From: an uncultured Pelagibacteraceae bacterium
Lineage (GTDB): Bacteria > Pseudomonadota > Alphaproteobacteria > Pelagibacterales > Pelagibacteraceae
NCBI GenBank assembly: GCA_902588625.1
Contig: CACIPU010000004.1
Location: forward strand, 1-64,000
DNA: 64,000 nt
Reading direction: 5' to 3'
Positions 28,495 through 39,147 of the stretch are shown in pieces (the stretch's first letter is position 1; every line of letters begins with the position of its first letter). A program made the position numbers and the translations under genes. The notes beneath the pieces are model-generated. The model did not search any database and was not told where the DNA came from. It was given only the letters and a program-made list of their open reading frames with translations.

Positions 28495-29898
28495 ATGCCC
28501 AACACTCTCTACGACAAAATATGGATTGAACATATGATTCATCAACAAGATGATGGTACTGCTTTAATATACGTAGATAGGCATCTTGTTCACGAAGTAA
28601 CGAGCCCACAAGCTTTTGAAGGTTTAAGATTATCAAATAGAAAAGTAAGAAAGCCAAACCTTACGCTTGCTGTGGCAGACCATAATGTTCCTACATCCAA
28701 CAGATCGGAAGGAATAAAAGATAAAGAATCTAAAATTCAAGTGGAAGTTTTAGAAAAAAACTGTAAAGAATTTGGAATAAAACTTTTTGATATAAATGAT
28801 AAAAGACAAGGTATAGTTCATATAATTGGACCAGAGCAAGGTTTCACTCAACCAGGTACAGTAATTGTTTGTGGAGATAGTCATACAGCAACACATGGAG
28901 CATTTGGTGCACTAGCTTTTGGAGTAGGTACTTCAGAAGTTGAACATGTATTAGCGACACAAACATTAATACAAAAAAAATCAAAAAATCTTAGAGTAAA
29001 CGTTACAGGAAAATTATTAGTTGGAGTGACTGGTAAGGATGTTATTTTACAAACAATAGGTAAGATTGGAACAGCTGGAGGAACAGGTACAGTCATAGAG
29101 TACAGTGGAAATGTTATTACTAATTTAAATATGGAACAACGAATGACAATATGTAATATGTCAATTGAAGCTGGAGCGCGAGCAGGTCTTATTGCACCAG
29201 ATGACAAAACCGTTCAATATTTACAAAATAAACCAATGTCACCTAAAAAAGAAAATTGGGATAAAGCAGTCGAGTATTGGTCTAAACTTAAATCTGACAG
29301 GGATGCAAATTTTGACCAAGAAATAGAAATTATAGGTGAACAAATTAATCCAATGGTAACGTGGGGCACTTCACCACAAGATGTAGTTTCAATTACAGAA
29401 ATGATTCCAGATCCAGAAAAAGAAAAAGATCAAGATAGAAGAACCGCTATGAATAGATCATTAAGTTATATGGGTCTAAAACCTAATACTAAAATGACAG
29501 ATATAAAAATAGATAGAATTTTTATTGGGAGCTGCACTAATGGACGAATTGGAGATTTAAGAGATGCTGCAAATATTTTAAAAGGTAAAAAAATAGCTCA
29601 ACATGTAAGTGCCATGGTTGTGCCGGGTTCTGGACTTGTTAAGCAACAAGCAGAAGAAGAAGGTATTGATAAAATTTTTACTCAAGCAGGGTTTGATTGG
29701 AGAGAACCAGGATGTTCAATGTGTTTAGCTATGAATGAAGATAAGCTTAACCCACAAGAAAGATGCGCTTCAACTTCAAATAGAAATTTTGAGGGACGCC
29801 AGGGTCGTGGAGGCAGAACTCACTTAGTAAGCCCAGCTATGGCTGCAGCTGCAGCTATTGATGGTCACTTATCTGATGTAAGAAAGTTTAAAAATTAA
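28495..29898 (+). CDS. leuC: 3-isopropylmalate dehydratase large subunit
   Basis: [73 protein letters not shown]. Confidence 0.97.
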   Translation: MPNTLYDKIWIEHMIHQQDDGTALIYVDRHLVHEVTSPQAFEGLRLSNRKVRKPNLTLAVADHNVPTSNRSEGIKDKESKIQVEVLEKNCKEFGIKLFDINDKRQGIVHIIGPEQGFTQPGTVIVCGDSHTATHGAFGALAFGVGTSEVEHVLATQTLIQKKSKNLRVNVTGKLLVGVTGKDVILQTIGKIGTAGGTGTVIEYSGNVITNLNMEQRMTICNMSIEAGARAGLIAPDDKTVQYLQNKPMSPKKENWDKAVEYWSKLKSDRDANFDQEIEIIGEQINPMVTWGTSPQDVVSITEMIPDPEKEKDQDRRTAMNRSLSYMGLKPNTKMTDIKIDRIFIGSCTNGRIGDLRDAANILKGKKIAQHVSAMVVPGSGLVKQQAEEEGIDKIFTQAGFDWREPGCSMCLAMNEDKLNPQERCASTSNRNFEGRQGRGGRTHLVSPAMAAAAAIDGHLSDVRKFKN

Positions 29899-29899
29899 T

Positions 29900-32071
29900 A
29901 TGAAAAAGTTTAATATTTTAAAAGGTGTACCTGCCAATTTACCAATGATTAATATTGATACTGATATGATTATACCTAAGCAATTTTTAAAGACTATAAA
30001 AAGAACTGGACTTGGAAAGAGTTTATTTTTTGAAATGAGATATGATGAAAAAGGTTGGCGTTCAGGTGTTGCAGTTGAAAGAAAAAAACTTTCACAATGG
30101 TTTTTTAATATTAAGAAGTTTTCTCAAGAATTATTAGATGAGTTAGAAAAATTAAAAAACTGGCCTGATAAAGTTAAACTTATGCAAAAGAATTGGATAG
30201 GAAAGTCCTTCGGGTGTGAAATTAATTTTAAAATTCAAGAAAAAAGTGACGATAACGAAATAAAGGTCTTTACAACAAGGCCAGATACAATATTTGGAGC
30301 ATCATTCGTTGCACTTTCAATTGACCATCCAATAGCTAAAAATTTTGAAAATGATAAAAATTTTCAAAATTTTAAGTTAGAATGTTCAAAGTCTGGAACA
30401 ACGGAAGAAGCTTTAGCAATTGCTGAAAAAATTGGTTTCAATACAAAATTATTTGCTCAACATCCATTCAAGAAAGATATAAAACTACCAATTTTCATAG
30501 CTAATTTTGTTCTAATGGATTATGGAACTGGAGCTATATTTGGATGTCCAGCTCACGATCAAAGAGATTTGGATTTTGCTAAAAAATATAAACTTAACGT
30601 TTTGCCTGTTGTTAGACCTAAAGATTCTAATCCTGAAAAATTTAAAATTGATAATGAGGCATATACTGAAAATGGGATATTATTTAACTCAGATTTTTTA
30701 AATAATTTAACAGTCGATAAAGCTATAAATAAAGCAATAGAAGTAATAACAAAAAAAAAATTGGGAGAAAGAAAAATTACATTCAGGCTTAAGGATTGGG
30801 GTGTTTCGAGACAGAGATATTGGGGCTGCCCCATTCCAATAGTATACAATCAAAAAGGTGAAGCGTTACCAGTTGAAAAAAAAGATCTTCCTATTTTATT
30901 ACCTGACAAAGTTGATTTGAATACAAAAGGAAATCCTCTGGCAAATCATCCTACGTGGAAATTTGCTAAACTTGAAAATGGAGAAAAAGTTATAAGAGAA
31001 ACAGACACGCTTGATACTTTTGTAGATTCTTCTTGGTATTTCTTAAGATTTTGCTCACCAAAATATAAAAAATATGGATATGAAATTGAGGATATTAATT
31101 ATTGGATGCCCGTAGATCAATATATAGGAGGTGTGGAACATGCAATTTTACATCTTCTTTATTCAAGATTTTTTATGAAAGCATTAGCATTTAAAAACAA
31201 AAAATTTAATTATTCTGAACCATTCGAAAGCTTATTTACACAAGGTATGGTTTGTCATGAAACTTACAAAAACGAGAATAATAAATGGTTATACCCAGAT
31301 GAAATAGAAAAAAATTCTGATGGTAATTTGATAACTAAAAAAGACAAAAAAAAAGTAATAGTTGGGCCATCTGAGTCGATGTCAAAATCTAAGAAAAATA
31401 CAATAGATCCCGAAGAAATGATAAAAATATATGGAGCTGACTCGATAAGATGGTTTATGTTGTCAGATAGTCCACCTGAAAGAGATGTTCAATGGTCACA
31501 AGAAGGTGTGTCAGCATCTTTTAAATTTATACAAAAAATTTGGAAATTAAATTATGATATCTTGAATAAAAAGGAATCTTCTTCCTCAAATTCTGATATC
31601 TATCTTAAAAAAGCTGTTAATAGAACGGTATATAATGTGACTAAAAATTTAAATAATTTTCAATATAATGTTGTTATTGCTAATCTGCACGAAATATACA
31701 ATATATTTTATGAACACGTAAATAATGATAAATCATCCAAAGATACACTAAGAAATGAATGGGAAAAAATAATAATGCTTCTATTACCACTTACACCACA
31801 TCTTGCACACGAGTGTTGTGAAAAACTAAGCAAAAAATTTTATTGGCCTAAATATGATCTTAAATTACTAGAGGAAAAAAATTCTAAAATAGTAATACAA
31901 GTTAATGGAAAAAAGAGAGGCATAATAGAAATGCCTACAGATTCGAAAGAACAAATTGTTATAAAAAAATCAAAAGAAATTGATAATGTAGTAAAACATA
32001 TTGGAAATACTGAGATTATTAAAAATATTTATATTAAAAATAAACTTGTAAACTTTATAACTAAAAAATGA
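29900..32071 (+). CDS. Chimeric ORF: LeuD N-terminus (about aa 1-50) fused in frame to leucyl-tRNA synthetase lacking its N-terminal region
   Basis: aa 1-50 [33 protein letters not shown]...[11 protein letters not shown] is LeuD; from [18 protein letters not shown] onward is LeuS (editing domain, SMSKSKKNT, anticodon-binding); no HIGH motif. Confidence 0.9.
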   Translation: MKKFNILKGVPANLPMINIDTDMIIPKQFLKTIKRTGLGKSLFFEMRYDEKGWRSGVAVERKKLSQWFFNIKKFSQELLDELEKLKNWPDKVKLMQKNWIGKSFGCEINFKIQEKSDDNEIKVFTTRPDTIFGASFVALSIDHPIAKNFENDKNFQNFKLECSKSGTTEEALAIAEKIGFNTKLFAQHPFKKDIKLPIFIANFVLMDYGTGAIFGCPAHDQRDLDFAKKYKLNVLPVVRPKDSNPEKFKIDNEAYTENGILFNSDFLNNLTVDKAINKAIEVITKKKLGERKITFRLKDWGVSRQRYWGCPIPIVYNQKGEALPVEKKDLPILLPDKVDLNTKGNPLANHPTWKFAKLENGEKVIRETDTLDTFVDSSWYFLRFCSPKYKKYGYEIEDINYWMPVDQYIGGVEHAILHLLYSRFFMKALAFKNKKFNYSEPFESLFTQGMVCHETYKNENNKWLYPDEIEKNSDGNLITKKDKKKVIVGPSESMSKSKKNTIDPEEMIKIYGADSIRWFMLSDSPPERDVQWSQEGVSASFKFIQKIWKLNYDILNKKESSSSNSDIYLKKAVNRTVYNVTKNLNNFQYNVVIANLHEIYNIFYEHVNNDKSSKDTLRNEWEKIIMLLLPLTPHLAHECCEKLSKKFYWPKYDLKLLEEKNSKIVIQVNGKKRGIIEMPTDSKEQIVIKKSKEIDNVVKHIGNTEIIKNIYIKNKLVNFITKK

Positions 32072-32562
32072 AAAAATTAATTTATTGCATTATCTCTATT
32101 ATTTTATTCTTACATACTAGCAACTGCTCGGGATATAAACCTATATTTGCTTCATCTAAACTTAAATTTAAAATTGAAGATTATCAAATAAAAGGTGAAA
32201 AAAGGTTAGGAAAAATTATTTATTCTAAGCTGTATAATTCTTCAGGACTAAATGCGGACGATCCTTCTTTGCAAAGTGTAACTTTAACAATTGAAGTATC
32301 TAGGGAAAAAATTCCTACAGTTAAAAATAATGCTGGAAAAATTTTAGAATATAAAATTAATTTGAAAACTGTAATAGTCATGAATGACTTTCTTACTAAT
32401 AAAGAAATATTAAATCAAAACTACAATTACTCTGCTTCCTATGATACTCAGGAACAACATTCAGAAACAGTAAAGCTTGAAAATATAAATACTGCAAATC
32501 TAGTTAATAAAACTTATCAAAATATAATACTTAAAATATCAAATATTTATTCATCCCAATGA
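32068..32562 (+). CDS. lptE: LPS-assembly lipoprotein LptE
   Basis: Lipobox [19 protein letters not shown]; between leuS and holA. Confidence 0.75.
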   Translation: MKKLIYCIISIILFLHTSNCSGYKPIFASSKLKFKIEDYQIKGEKRLGKIIYSKLYNSSGLNADDPSLQSVTLTIEVSREKIPTVKNNAGKILEYKINLKTVIVMNDFLTNKEILNQNYNYSASYDTQEQHSETVKLENINTANLVNKTYQNIILKISNIYSSQ

Positions 32563-33581
32563 TATTAAAAAGTTTTGAAATAAAAAAAAATAAAAAAAGT
32601 TTGTTAAAAAGTAATTTTTTTTTATTGTATGGAGAAAACTTGGGATTAAAAAAAGATATAAAAAATTTTATTACGAAAGCTGTAAACGAACTAGAAAATG
32701 ATATTGAAACCTTATCTTTTTATGAAAGTGATATTATTAAGGACGAAAGTTCGTTTATAAATTTGTTATATTCGGGATCATTATTTAGCAAAAAAAAAAT
32801 AGTAACTATTTATGATGCATCAGATAAAATTGTAAAAAAAATTGAAGGATCTCTTCATAAATATTCTAATGATATATTTTTAATTTTTTTTTCAGATATT
32901 TTAGAAAAAAAATCTAAATTAAGAAATTTATTTGAAAAAGAAAGCGAAACTATTTGTATTCCCTGTTATCTAGATAGTGAAAAAGATTTATTAAATATTG
33001 CGCAGTTAGAACTGGAAAAAAATAAAATTATTTTATCAAGAGAATCAATTAATTTATTAATTGAAAAATCAAATGCAGATCGTAATAATCTAAGAAATGA
33101 AATTGAAAAGATTATATCTTATTCATTTAATAAAAAAAAAATTGAGTTTAATGAAATTGAGTCTTTAATTAATTTTTCGGGAGACTATAAATCTGATATC
33201 ATGGTAAATGAGTGTTTATCAGGAAATCTTCTCCAATATAAAAAAATTATATCGGAATTGTATACGAACACAGTAAATCAAGTATTACTATTGAGAATTT
33301 TAAGCAGCAAAATACACCGTTTATTAAAAATCAAGGAACAAGAAACTGAAACTAATAGTTTAGATAATTTAATTAATGTTTGTAAACCACCAATTTTTTG
33401 GAAAGAAAAGCCAATTATTAAAAAACAACTATCTATTTGGAAATTAAATGACTTAAAAAAAATAATTGAGGATATTAATAATACTGAATTTATGTGCAAA
33501 AAAAACCCACAAATATCAAACAGTATTTTTTTTAGTTTTTTTTCTAAAATATGTAAAAAAGCTAATAATTATTCTTTATAA
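32559..33581 (+). CDS. holA: DNA polymerase III delta subunit
   Basis: FFLLYGENLGLKKD, NLRNEIEKI, LLRILSSKIHRLLKIK; location after lptE. Confidence 0.8.
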   Translation: MILKSFEIKKNKKSLLKSNFFLLYGENLGLKKDIKNFITKAVNELENDIETLSFYESDIIKDESSFINLLYSGSLFSKKKIVTIYDASDKIVKKIEGSLHKYSNDIFLIFFSDILEKKSKLRNLFEKESETICIPCYLDSEKDLLNIAQLELEKNKIILSRESINLLIEKSNADRNNLRNEIEKIISYSFNKKKIEFNEIESLINFSGDYKSDIMVNECLSGNLLQYKKIISELYTNTVNQVLLLRILSSKIHRLLKIKEQETETNSLDNLINVCKPPIFWKEKPIIKKQLSIWKLNDLKKIIEDINNTEFMCKKNPQISNSIFFSFFSKICKKANNYSL

Positions 33582-34407
33582 TATTAATGATTTTATCTAA
33601 TTGATCTAAATTTCTGTATTCAAAAGAAATTGTCCCTGTATTATTTTTTTTATTATTAATTGAAACATTTAAGCCAATTTTATCTTCCAAAGTTTTTTGT
33701 AAATCCAATATGTTTGGATCCTTTTTATTTACCAATTTAAATTTTTTATCCTTAAATTGTTTAGTTAATTGCTCAGCTTGTCGAACAGATAATTTTCTTT
33801 CAATAATTTTTTTTGCTAAAATTAATGAATTATTTAGACCAATCAGTGTTCGCGCATGACCCACTGACAGATGTCCTTTTTCTATCATTGATAATATTTC
33901 ATCAGATAGTGACAATATCCTTAATGAATTAGCAATATAACTTCTGCTTTTACCAATAAATTGAGATAATTTATCATGGTTGTAATTAAACTGGTCAATT
34001 AATCTTTTGTAACCCTGCGCTTCTTCAATTGGATTTAAATTTTGTCTTTGAACATTTTCAACAATCGCAAACTCTAGTGACTTAACATCATCTATATCAA
34101 AAATAATAACTGGGACTTCATGTAATCCAGCATTTTGAGAAGCAATCCATCTTCTCTCTCCAGCTATAATTTCATATTTGCCATTTGAATTTTTGTCTGG
34201 ACGAACTAGAATAGGCTGAATAACACCTCTTTCTTTTATAGAATTAGATAATTCTTCAAGGCTCTCCTTGCTAAAATGTTTTCTTGGTTGAAATTTATTT
34301 CTTGATAAATCTTTTATACTTAATTTGGTATTTTCAAACTTTTTTGCTTCGCCTAACAAAGATGATAAGCCTCTTCCCAAACCTTTTTTTATAGTACTCT
34401 CAATCAT
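33562..34407 (-). CDS. parB: Chromosome partitioning protein ParB
   Basis: KKGLGRGLSSLLGE, RKHFSKESLEELSNSIKERGVIQPILVRP, YEIIAGERRWIAS, VENVQRQNLNPIEEA. Confidence 0.97.
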   Translation of the reverse strand: MIESTIKKGLGRGLSSLLGEAKKFENTKLSIKDLSRNKFQPRKHFSKESLEELSNSIKERGVIQPILVRPDKNSNGKYEIIAGERRWIASQNAGLHEVPVIIFDIDDVKSLEFAIVENVQRQNLNPIEEAQGYKRLIDQFNYNHDKLSQFIGKSRSYIANSLRILSLSDEILSMIEKGHLSVGHARTLIGLNNSLILAKKIIERKLSVRQAEQLTKQFKDKKFKLVNKKDPNILDLQKTLEDKIGLNVSINNKKNNTGTISFEYRNLDQLDKIINIIKNNY

Positions 34408-35207
34408 TATGCAGCACTTTCCATTATACTTTCTTGACTCAAAAATTCTTCAGCAAAACTAATATACGACTTACTACCTGAGCAGTTTTTATCATAAACT
34501 AAAACTGGAGCTCCATGAGAGGGCGCTTCTGATAGCCTAACATTTCTTGGTATAACTGTTTTATAAACTTTATTACTAAAAAATTTTCTTGCTTCTGCAT
34601 CAACTTCTGATGACAATTTATTTCGCTTATCAAACATTGTTAAAAGTACACCTCTTATATTAAGTTCAGGGTTAAGTTTTTCCTTAACTCTATCTATTGT
34701 TTTTATTAATTGACTTAATCCTTCTAATGCAAAAAACTCAGCTTGAAGTGGGACTATTAAAGATTTAGCAGTTACCAATGCCATTACTGTCAGAAGATTT
34801 AATGAAGGGGGGCAGTCTATAAAAATATAAGAATAAATATTTTTTTCACTATTTATGAATTTTTCTATTTTATCTTTAAGTAAAAAAGCTCTTCTTCCTT
34901 CGTTAGCAGTCTCTACTTCAAGCCCAGATAAATCTACATTTGATGATACGATTTTTAAATTATCTATTTTAGTATCTTTAATAACATCTTCAAAATTAGA
35001 TTGTCCATTAAGCACATCATAAATAGTCTTAGCATTTTCACCATTTGATAATCCAAATCCAGTTGTAGCGTTACCTTGTGGATCTAGATCTATTACTAAA
35101 ATTTTTTTATTTTTATAGGATAGGGCTGTTGCTAAATTAATAACAGTCGTAGTTTTACCAACGCCTCCCTTTTGATTTATTACTGATATAATTTGACTGT
35201 TATTCAA
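34407..35207 (-). CDS. parA: Chromosome partitioning ATPase ParA
   Basis: VINQKGGVGKTTTVINLA, LVIDLDPQGNAT, IDCPPSLNLLT. Confidence 0.97.
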   Translation of the reverse strand: MNNSQIISVINQKGGVGKTTTVINLATALSYKNKKILVIDLDPQGNATTGFGLSNGENAKTIYDVLNGQSNFEDVIKDTKIDNLKIVSSNVDLSGLEVETANEGRRAFLLKDKIEKFINSEKNIYSYIFIDCPPSLNLLTVMALVTAKSLIVPLQAEFFALEGLSQLIKTIDRVKEKLNPELNIRGVLLTMFDKRNKLSSEVDAEARKFFSNKVYKTVIPRNVRLSEAPSHGAPVLVYDKNCSGSKSYISFAEEFLSQESIMESAA

Positions 35208-35841
35208 TTTTTTTTTTAAGTTCTTTTATTTCCAATATTGTCGAATCATTGCTTGTTATACTCTTAGTTTGCTTATACTTAATATCCCAACTTTTTGAAG
35301 CTCGAAGTAACTCTTGATGACCAGTTTTTCCCATAAAAATAATGGCTTTTTTAAAATTTTTTGCTTTTTTGTGTATAAGTTCTAAAATTATTGGTAAAGG
35401 CTTGAAGGCTCTAGCTATAAAAAAATCATCAACAAATCTAAAATTTTTTTCATTTACATTTTCATTATAAACTTCAGTATTTAATTTTAATTCCTTTATT
35501 ATTTTTTTTAAAAAAATTATTTTCTTTGGACTTTTTTCAATTAGTTTAATTTTTAATGAAGATTTTCTATCTTTTGCAATAATTGAGATGACCAAACCGG
35601 GAAAACCTGCTCCAGAACCAATATCTACCACAGTTTTTTGATTTTCGTCAATTAAATCAACTACTTGCGCACTATCTAGAAAATGTCTAGTCCATATTTG
35701 TGGTATTGTTGATTTTCCTATTAGATTTACGTTTGTATTTGCTTTTATTAAAGCTTTTTCATATTTATTTAAACTTACAATTGTTTCACGTGAAACTTGA
35801 GTAATTCTACTAAATGTGCTTATTTGGATACTCCTATCCAT
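35200..35841 (-). CDS. rsmG: 16S rRNA (guanine527-N7)-methyltransferase
   Basis: RHFLDSAQV, VVDIGSGAGFPGLV, RAFKPL; parA-rsmG-mnmG order. Confidence 0.93.
   Translation of the reverse strand: MDRSIQISTFSRITQVSRETIVSLNKYEKALIKANTNVNLIGKSTIPQIWTRHFLDSAQVVDLIDENQKTVVDIGSGAGFPGLVISIIAKDRKSSLKIKLIEKSPKKIIFLKKIIKELKLNTEVYNENVNEKNFRFVDDFFIARAFKPLPIILELIHKKAKNFKKAIIFMGKTGHQELLRASKSWDIKYKQTKSITSNDSTILEIKELKKKIE
35782..35797. promoter_or_regulatory. parS (ParB-binding) site inside rsmG
   Basis: tgtttcacgtgaaact; 15 of 16 bases match the canonical parS TGTTTCACGTGAAACA, next to parAB. Confidence 0.9.
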
Positions 35842-35872
35842 TTATGCTCTTTTTCTACTTTTATCCCGTTTT

Positions 35873-37714
35873 TTAACAAATGAAAGCAATATATACAGCA
35901 GCAGGAGTAATCCCATCAATTCTCAATGCCTGACCAAGTGTTTTTGGTCTAATAAGCTTAAATTTAGCTTTAACTTCATTAGAAAGACCGCTCAATTTAC
36001 TATAATCCATATCCAAAGGTATTAATAAATTCTCATCTTTCCTAAAGGCAACTATATCTGCATTTTGTTTTTTTAAATATCCAGAATAATGAGCATTTAT
36101 TTCAATTTGCTCTTCTTCTTCTCTTGAGGCCCTTGGTATTTTTTGCCAAATAGATCTAAGCTTACTGAAAGTAACATTTTCTCTTGAAAGAATTTCTAAA
36201 GCTGTCCTCTTTACTCCATCTTTTGCAATTTTAACATTATATTTCTCTGCGTGATTAGGGGATATCTTGAGACTTTTTAAAATATTACTTAATTCATTGA
36301 TTTTATTGACTTTCTTCGTATATATTTTTGCTCTGTAAGGATGAACTAAACCAATATTAATTCCTAATTGTGTTAAACGTACATCAGCATTATCTGCTCT
36401 TAGACTTAATCTATATTCGGCACGAGAAGTGAACATACGATAAGGTTCTGCAACTCCTTTAGTAATTAAATCGTCTATCATAACTCCGATATAAGCTTGG
36501 GCGCGATCTAAAATTAATGGCTCTTGTTTTTGAATTGCTAAAGCAGCATTGATCCCTGCCATGAGTCCTTGTGCAGCTGCTTCTTCATATCCTGTTGTGC
36601 CATTTATTTGACCAGCGAGGTAAAGTGATTTTATTTTTTTTGTTTCCAAAGTAGAATATAGTTCCCTTGGATCAACGTAATCATACTCAATAGCATATCC
36701 GGGTCTTATTATCCGAGTTTTCTCTAAACCATTGATTTTACTCAATATTTCAGCCTGCACTTGAGCTGGTAAAGATGTTGAAATACCATTTGGATAAACC
36801 GTATTGTCATTAAGACCTTCGGGTTCTAAAAAAATTTGATGTCTTATCTTATCAGAAAATTTTACAATTTTGTCTTCAATAGATGGGCAGTATCTTGGGC
36901 CAACACCCTTTATGCTTCCTGAATACATTGCACTTTTTTTTAAATTCTTCTTAATAATTTCATGAACTTTTTTATTTGTATAAGTAACTCTACAAGCAAT
37001 TTGTTTGTTATAAGTTTTTTTTGTTAAAAAAGAAAAATACTCTGGGTCAGAGTCTGCATCTTGTTTTTCTAAATTTTCGAAATTTATAGTTGATCCATCT
37101 AGTCTTGGTGGAGTTCCAGTTTTTAATCTTCCCAATTTCATTTTAAATTTTTCTAACTGTTCACTTAAACCTGTTGATGGTTTTTCATTATGTCTACCTG
37201 CAGGGGTTCTTTCATTACCAATATGAATCAATCCATTTAGAAAAGTTCCTGTTGTCAGAATCATTTTTTTGCAATTTACTTTTTTTCCTGACTTGGTATG
37301 AAACCCGACTATCTGATTTTTAACAAAAATGAACTCAATTACAGGGTCTGAAAAAACCCTTAAATTACAATAACTTAGGAGCAATTGTTGCATATATTTT
37401 TTGTAAAGAGCTCGATCAGATTGGGTTCTAGGACCTCTTACTGCTGGACCCCTGCTTCTATTTAATAATCTATATTGAATACCTGATTTATCTGCTACTA
37501 CGCCCATTACTCCATCTAGAGCGTCTATCTCTTTTACAAGATGTCCTTTACCTAAACCTCCAATAGCTGGATTACAAGACATCTCTCCTATAGTTTCAAT
37601 TTTATGGGTGAATAAGCCTACGTTAACTCCCATTCTAGCTGATGCAGCAGCAGCTTCACAACCAGCATGGCCTCCACCTATAACTACAACATCAAATGTT
37701 AAATCTTTGTACAT
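35873..37714 (-). CDS. mnmG: tRNA uridine-5-carboxymethylaminomethyl modification enzyme MnmG/GidA
   Basis: [65 protein letters not shown]. Confidence 0.97.
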   Translation of the reverse strand: MYKDLTFDVVVIGGGHAGCEAAAASARMGVNVGLFTHKIETIGEMSCNPAIGGLGKGHLVKEIDALDGVMGVVADKSGIQYRLLNRSRGPAVRGPRTQSDRALYKKYMQQLLLSYCNLRVFSDPVIEFIFVKNQIVGFHTKSGKKVNCKKMILTTGTFLNGLIHIGNERTPAGRHNEKPSTGLSEQLEKFKMKLGRLKTGTPPRLDGSTINFENLEKQDADSDPEYFSFLTKKTYNKQIACRVTYTNKKVHEIIKKNLKKSAMYSGSIKGVGPRYCPSIEDKIVKFSDKIRHQIFLEPEGLNDNTVYPNGISTSLPAQVQAEILSKINGLEKTRIIRPGYAIEYDYVDPRELYSTLETKKIKSLYLAGQINGTTGYEEAAAQGLMAGINAALAIQKQEPLILDRAQAYIGVMIDDLITKGVAEPYRMFTSRAEYRLSLRADNADVRLTQLGINIGLVHPYRAKIYTKKVNKINELSNILKSLKISPNHAEKYNVKIAKDGVKRTALEILSRENVTFSKLRSIWQKIPRASREEEEQIEINAHYSGYLKKQNADIVAFRKDENLLIPLDMDYSKLSGLSNEVKAKFKLIRPKTLGQALRIDGITPAAVYIAFIC

Positions 37715-37812
37715 AAATTTAACTTACAGGTGATAGCTTTATTTTCAAGGAAAGAGATTATAAGAGTGTTGAAAAACGTTGATTATATTGGACTTTTACT
37801 TGTTTTTGATAA

Positions 37813-39144
37813 CTACTTTCCAATGCAAAAATCATTAAAAATACTACCTAAGAGTTCCTCAACATCAACTTTTCCAACTATCATCCCAAGATTTCTAGTG
37901 GCTAATCTTAAATCTTCAGCAGCTTTATCAAAATCGCTTGTTGATTTTTTATTTTTAAACCTTTCTAAATGTTGAACACAATTAATTAAATTTTGTCTAT
38001 GTCTTTCCCTAGTGATTAAAATATCTTCACTTGATATAAATTTATTTTTTAATTTACTTTTTATTTTTAAAATTAGTTTATTTAAGTTTGAATTTTTTTT
38101 TAGTGAAATTAAAATATTTTCATATTTCTTAAAATTTTTATTTAACTTTCCTTTTATTAAATCAGATTTATTTATCACCAAAATAGAATTTTTAGACATA
38201 AGGCCCTTCAAAACTGAGCTAAATTCAACGTTTTTAGCGGAAACTATGATTAACCTCAAATCTGCGTCTTGCGCTCTTTTTAGGGCAATTTTTATTCCTT
38301 TTTTTTCTATTTCATTTTTAGAATTTCTAATTCCTGCTGTATCAGAAGCTATAACTGGGTAACCATCAAGATTTAAATGTGTTTCTATCACGTCTCGCGT
38401 AGTACCAGCGGTTTCTGAAACTATCGCAACATCTCTCCTAGATAAATAATTTAATAAACTGGATTTCCCTGAATTGGGAGGTCCTACAATTGCTATTTTA
38501 AAACCTTCCCTGATTCTTTCACCAACTTTTTGGTCATCTAAAGTTTTTTTAATTTCGTTTAATATTTTATTTGATGTTTTGTGTATTTCTTTAAGAATAT
38601 TATTTGGTAAATCTTCATCTGGAAAATCAATCTTTGCTTCGATATGAGATAAAATTTTTAAAAGCTTTTCTCTCCACAAATTAAATTTATCTGATGATTT
38701 TCCTCGCATAATTTTAAGTGCCTGCTTTCTCTGTATTTCTGTTTCTGCGGAAATTAAATCTGCAATACTTTCAGCTTTTAATAAATTTATTCTTCCGTTC
38801 TGAAAGGCTCTTTTAGTAAACTCACCTGGTTCTGCTAAACGACAATTTTTTATTTTCGATATGGCCAATTGCATTGCATGAACCACCGCTCTGCTACCAT
38901 GTACATGGAATTCTGCTAAATCTTCTCCTGTGTAGCTATTTGGAGCTGGAAACCATATAAGTATACCTTCATCAATCATGTTTTTTTCCCCATTTTTGTT
39001 GAACTTTCTGAGTGTTGCTATTTTTGGAGGTGGTAATTTCGTTCCAGTAATTTTTTTAATAACAGTAGACGTGTTTTTCCCTGAAACTCTTATTACAGCT
39101 ATTCCTGATATTCCTGATCCAGATGATAAAGCATAAATTGTCAT
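37813..39144 (-). CDS. mnmE: tRNA modification GTPase MnmE
   Basis: SGSGISGIAVIRVSG, AIVGPPNSGKSSLLN, DTAGIR, C-terminal CIGK. Confidence 0.97.
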   Translation of the reverse strand: MTIYALSSGSGISGIAVIRVSGKNTSTVIKKITGTKLPPPKIATLRKFNKNGEKNMIDEGILIWFPAPNSYTGEDLAEFHVHGSRAVVHAMQLAISKIKNCRLAEPGEFTKRAFQNGRINLLKAESIADLISAETEIQRKQALKIMRGKSSDKFNLWREKLLKILSHIEAKIDFPDEDLPNNILKEIHKTSNKILNEIKKTLDDQKVGERIREGFKIAIVGPPNSGKSSLLNYLSRRDVAIVSETAGTTRDVIETHLNLDGYPVIASDTAGIRNSKNEIEKKGIKIALKRAQDADLRLIIVSAKNVEFSSVLKGLMSKNSILVINKSDLIKGKLNKNFKKYENILISLKKNSNLNKLILKIKSKLKNKFISSEDILITRERHRQNLINCVQHLERFKNKKSTSDFDKAAEDLRLATRNLGMIVGKVDVEELLGSIFNDFCIGK

Positions 39145-39147
39145 AAT

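Noticed and set aside
28086-28505. Minus-strand 139-aa ORF opposite rplS
   Set aside because: Antisense of a K/E-rich tail giving F/S-rich translation; no independent support.
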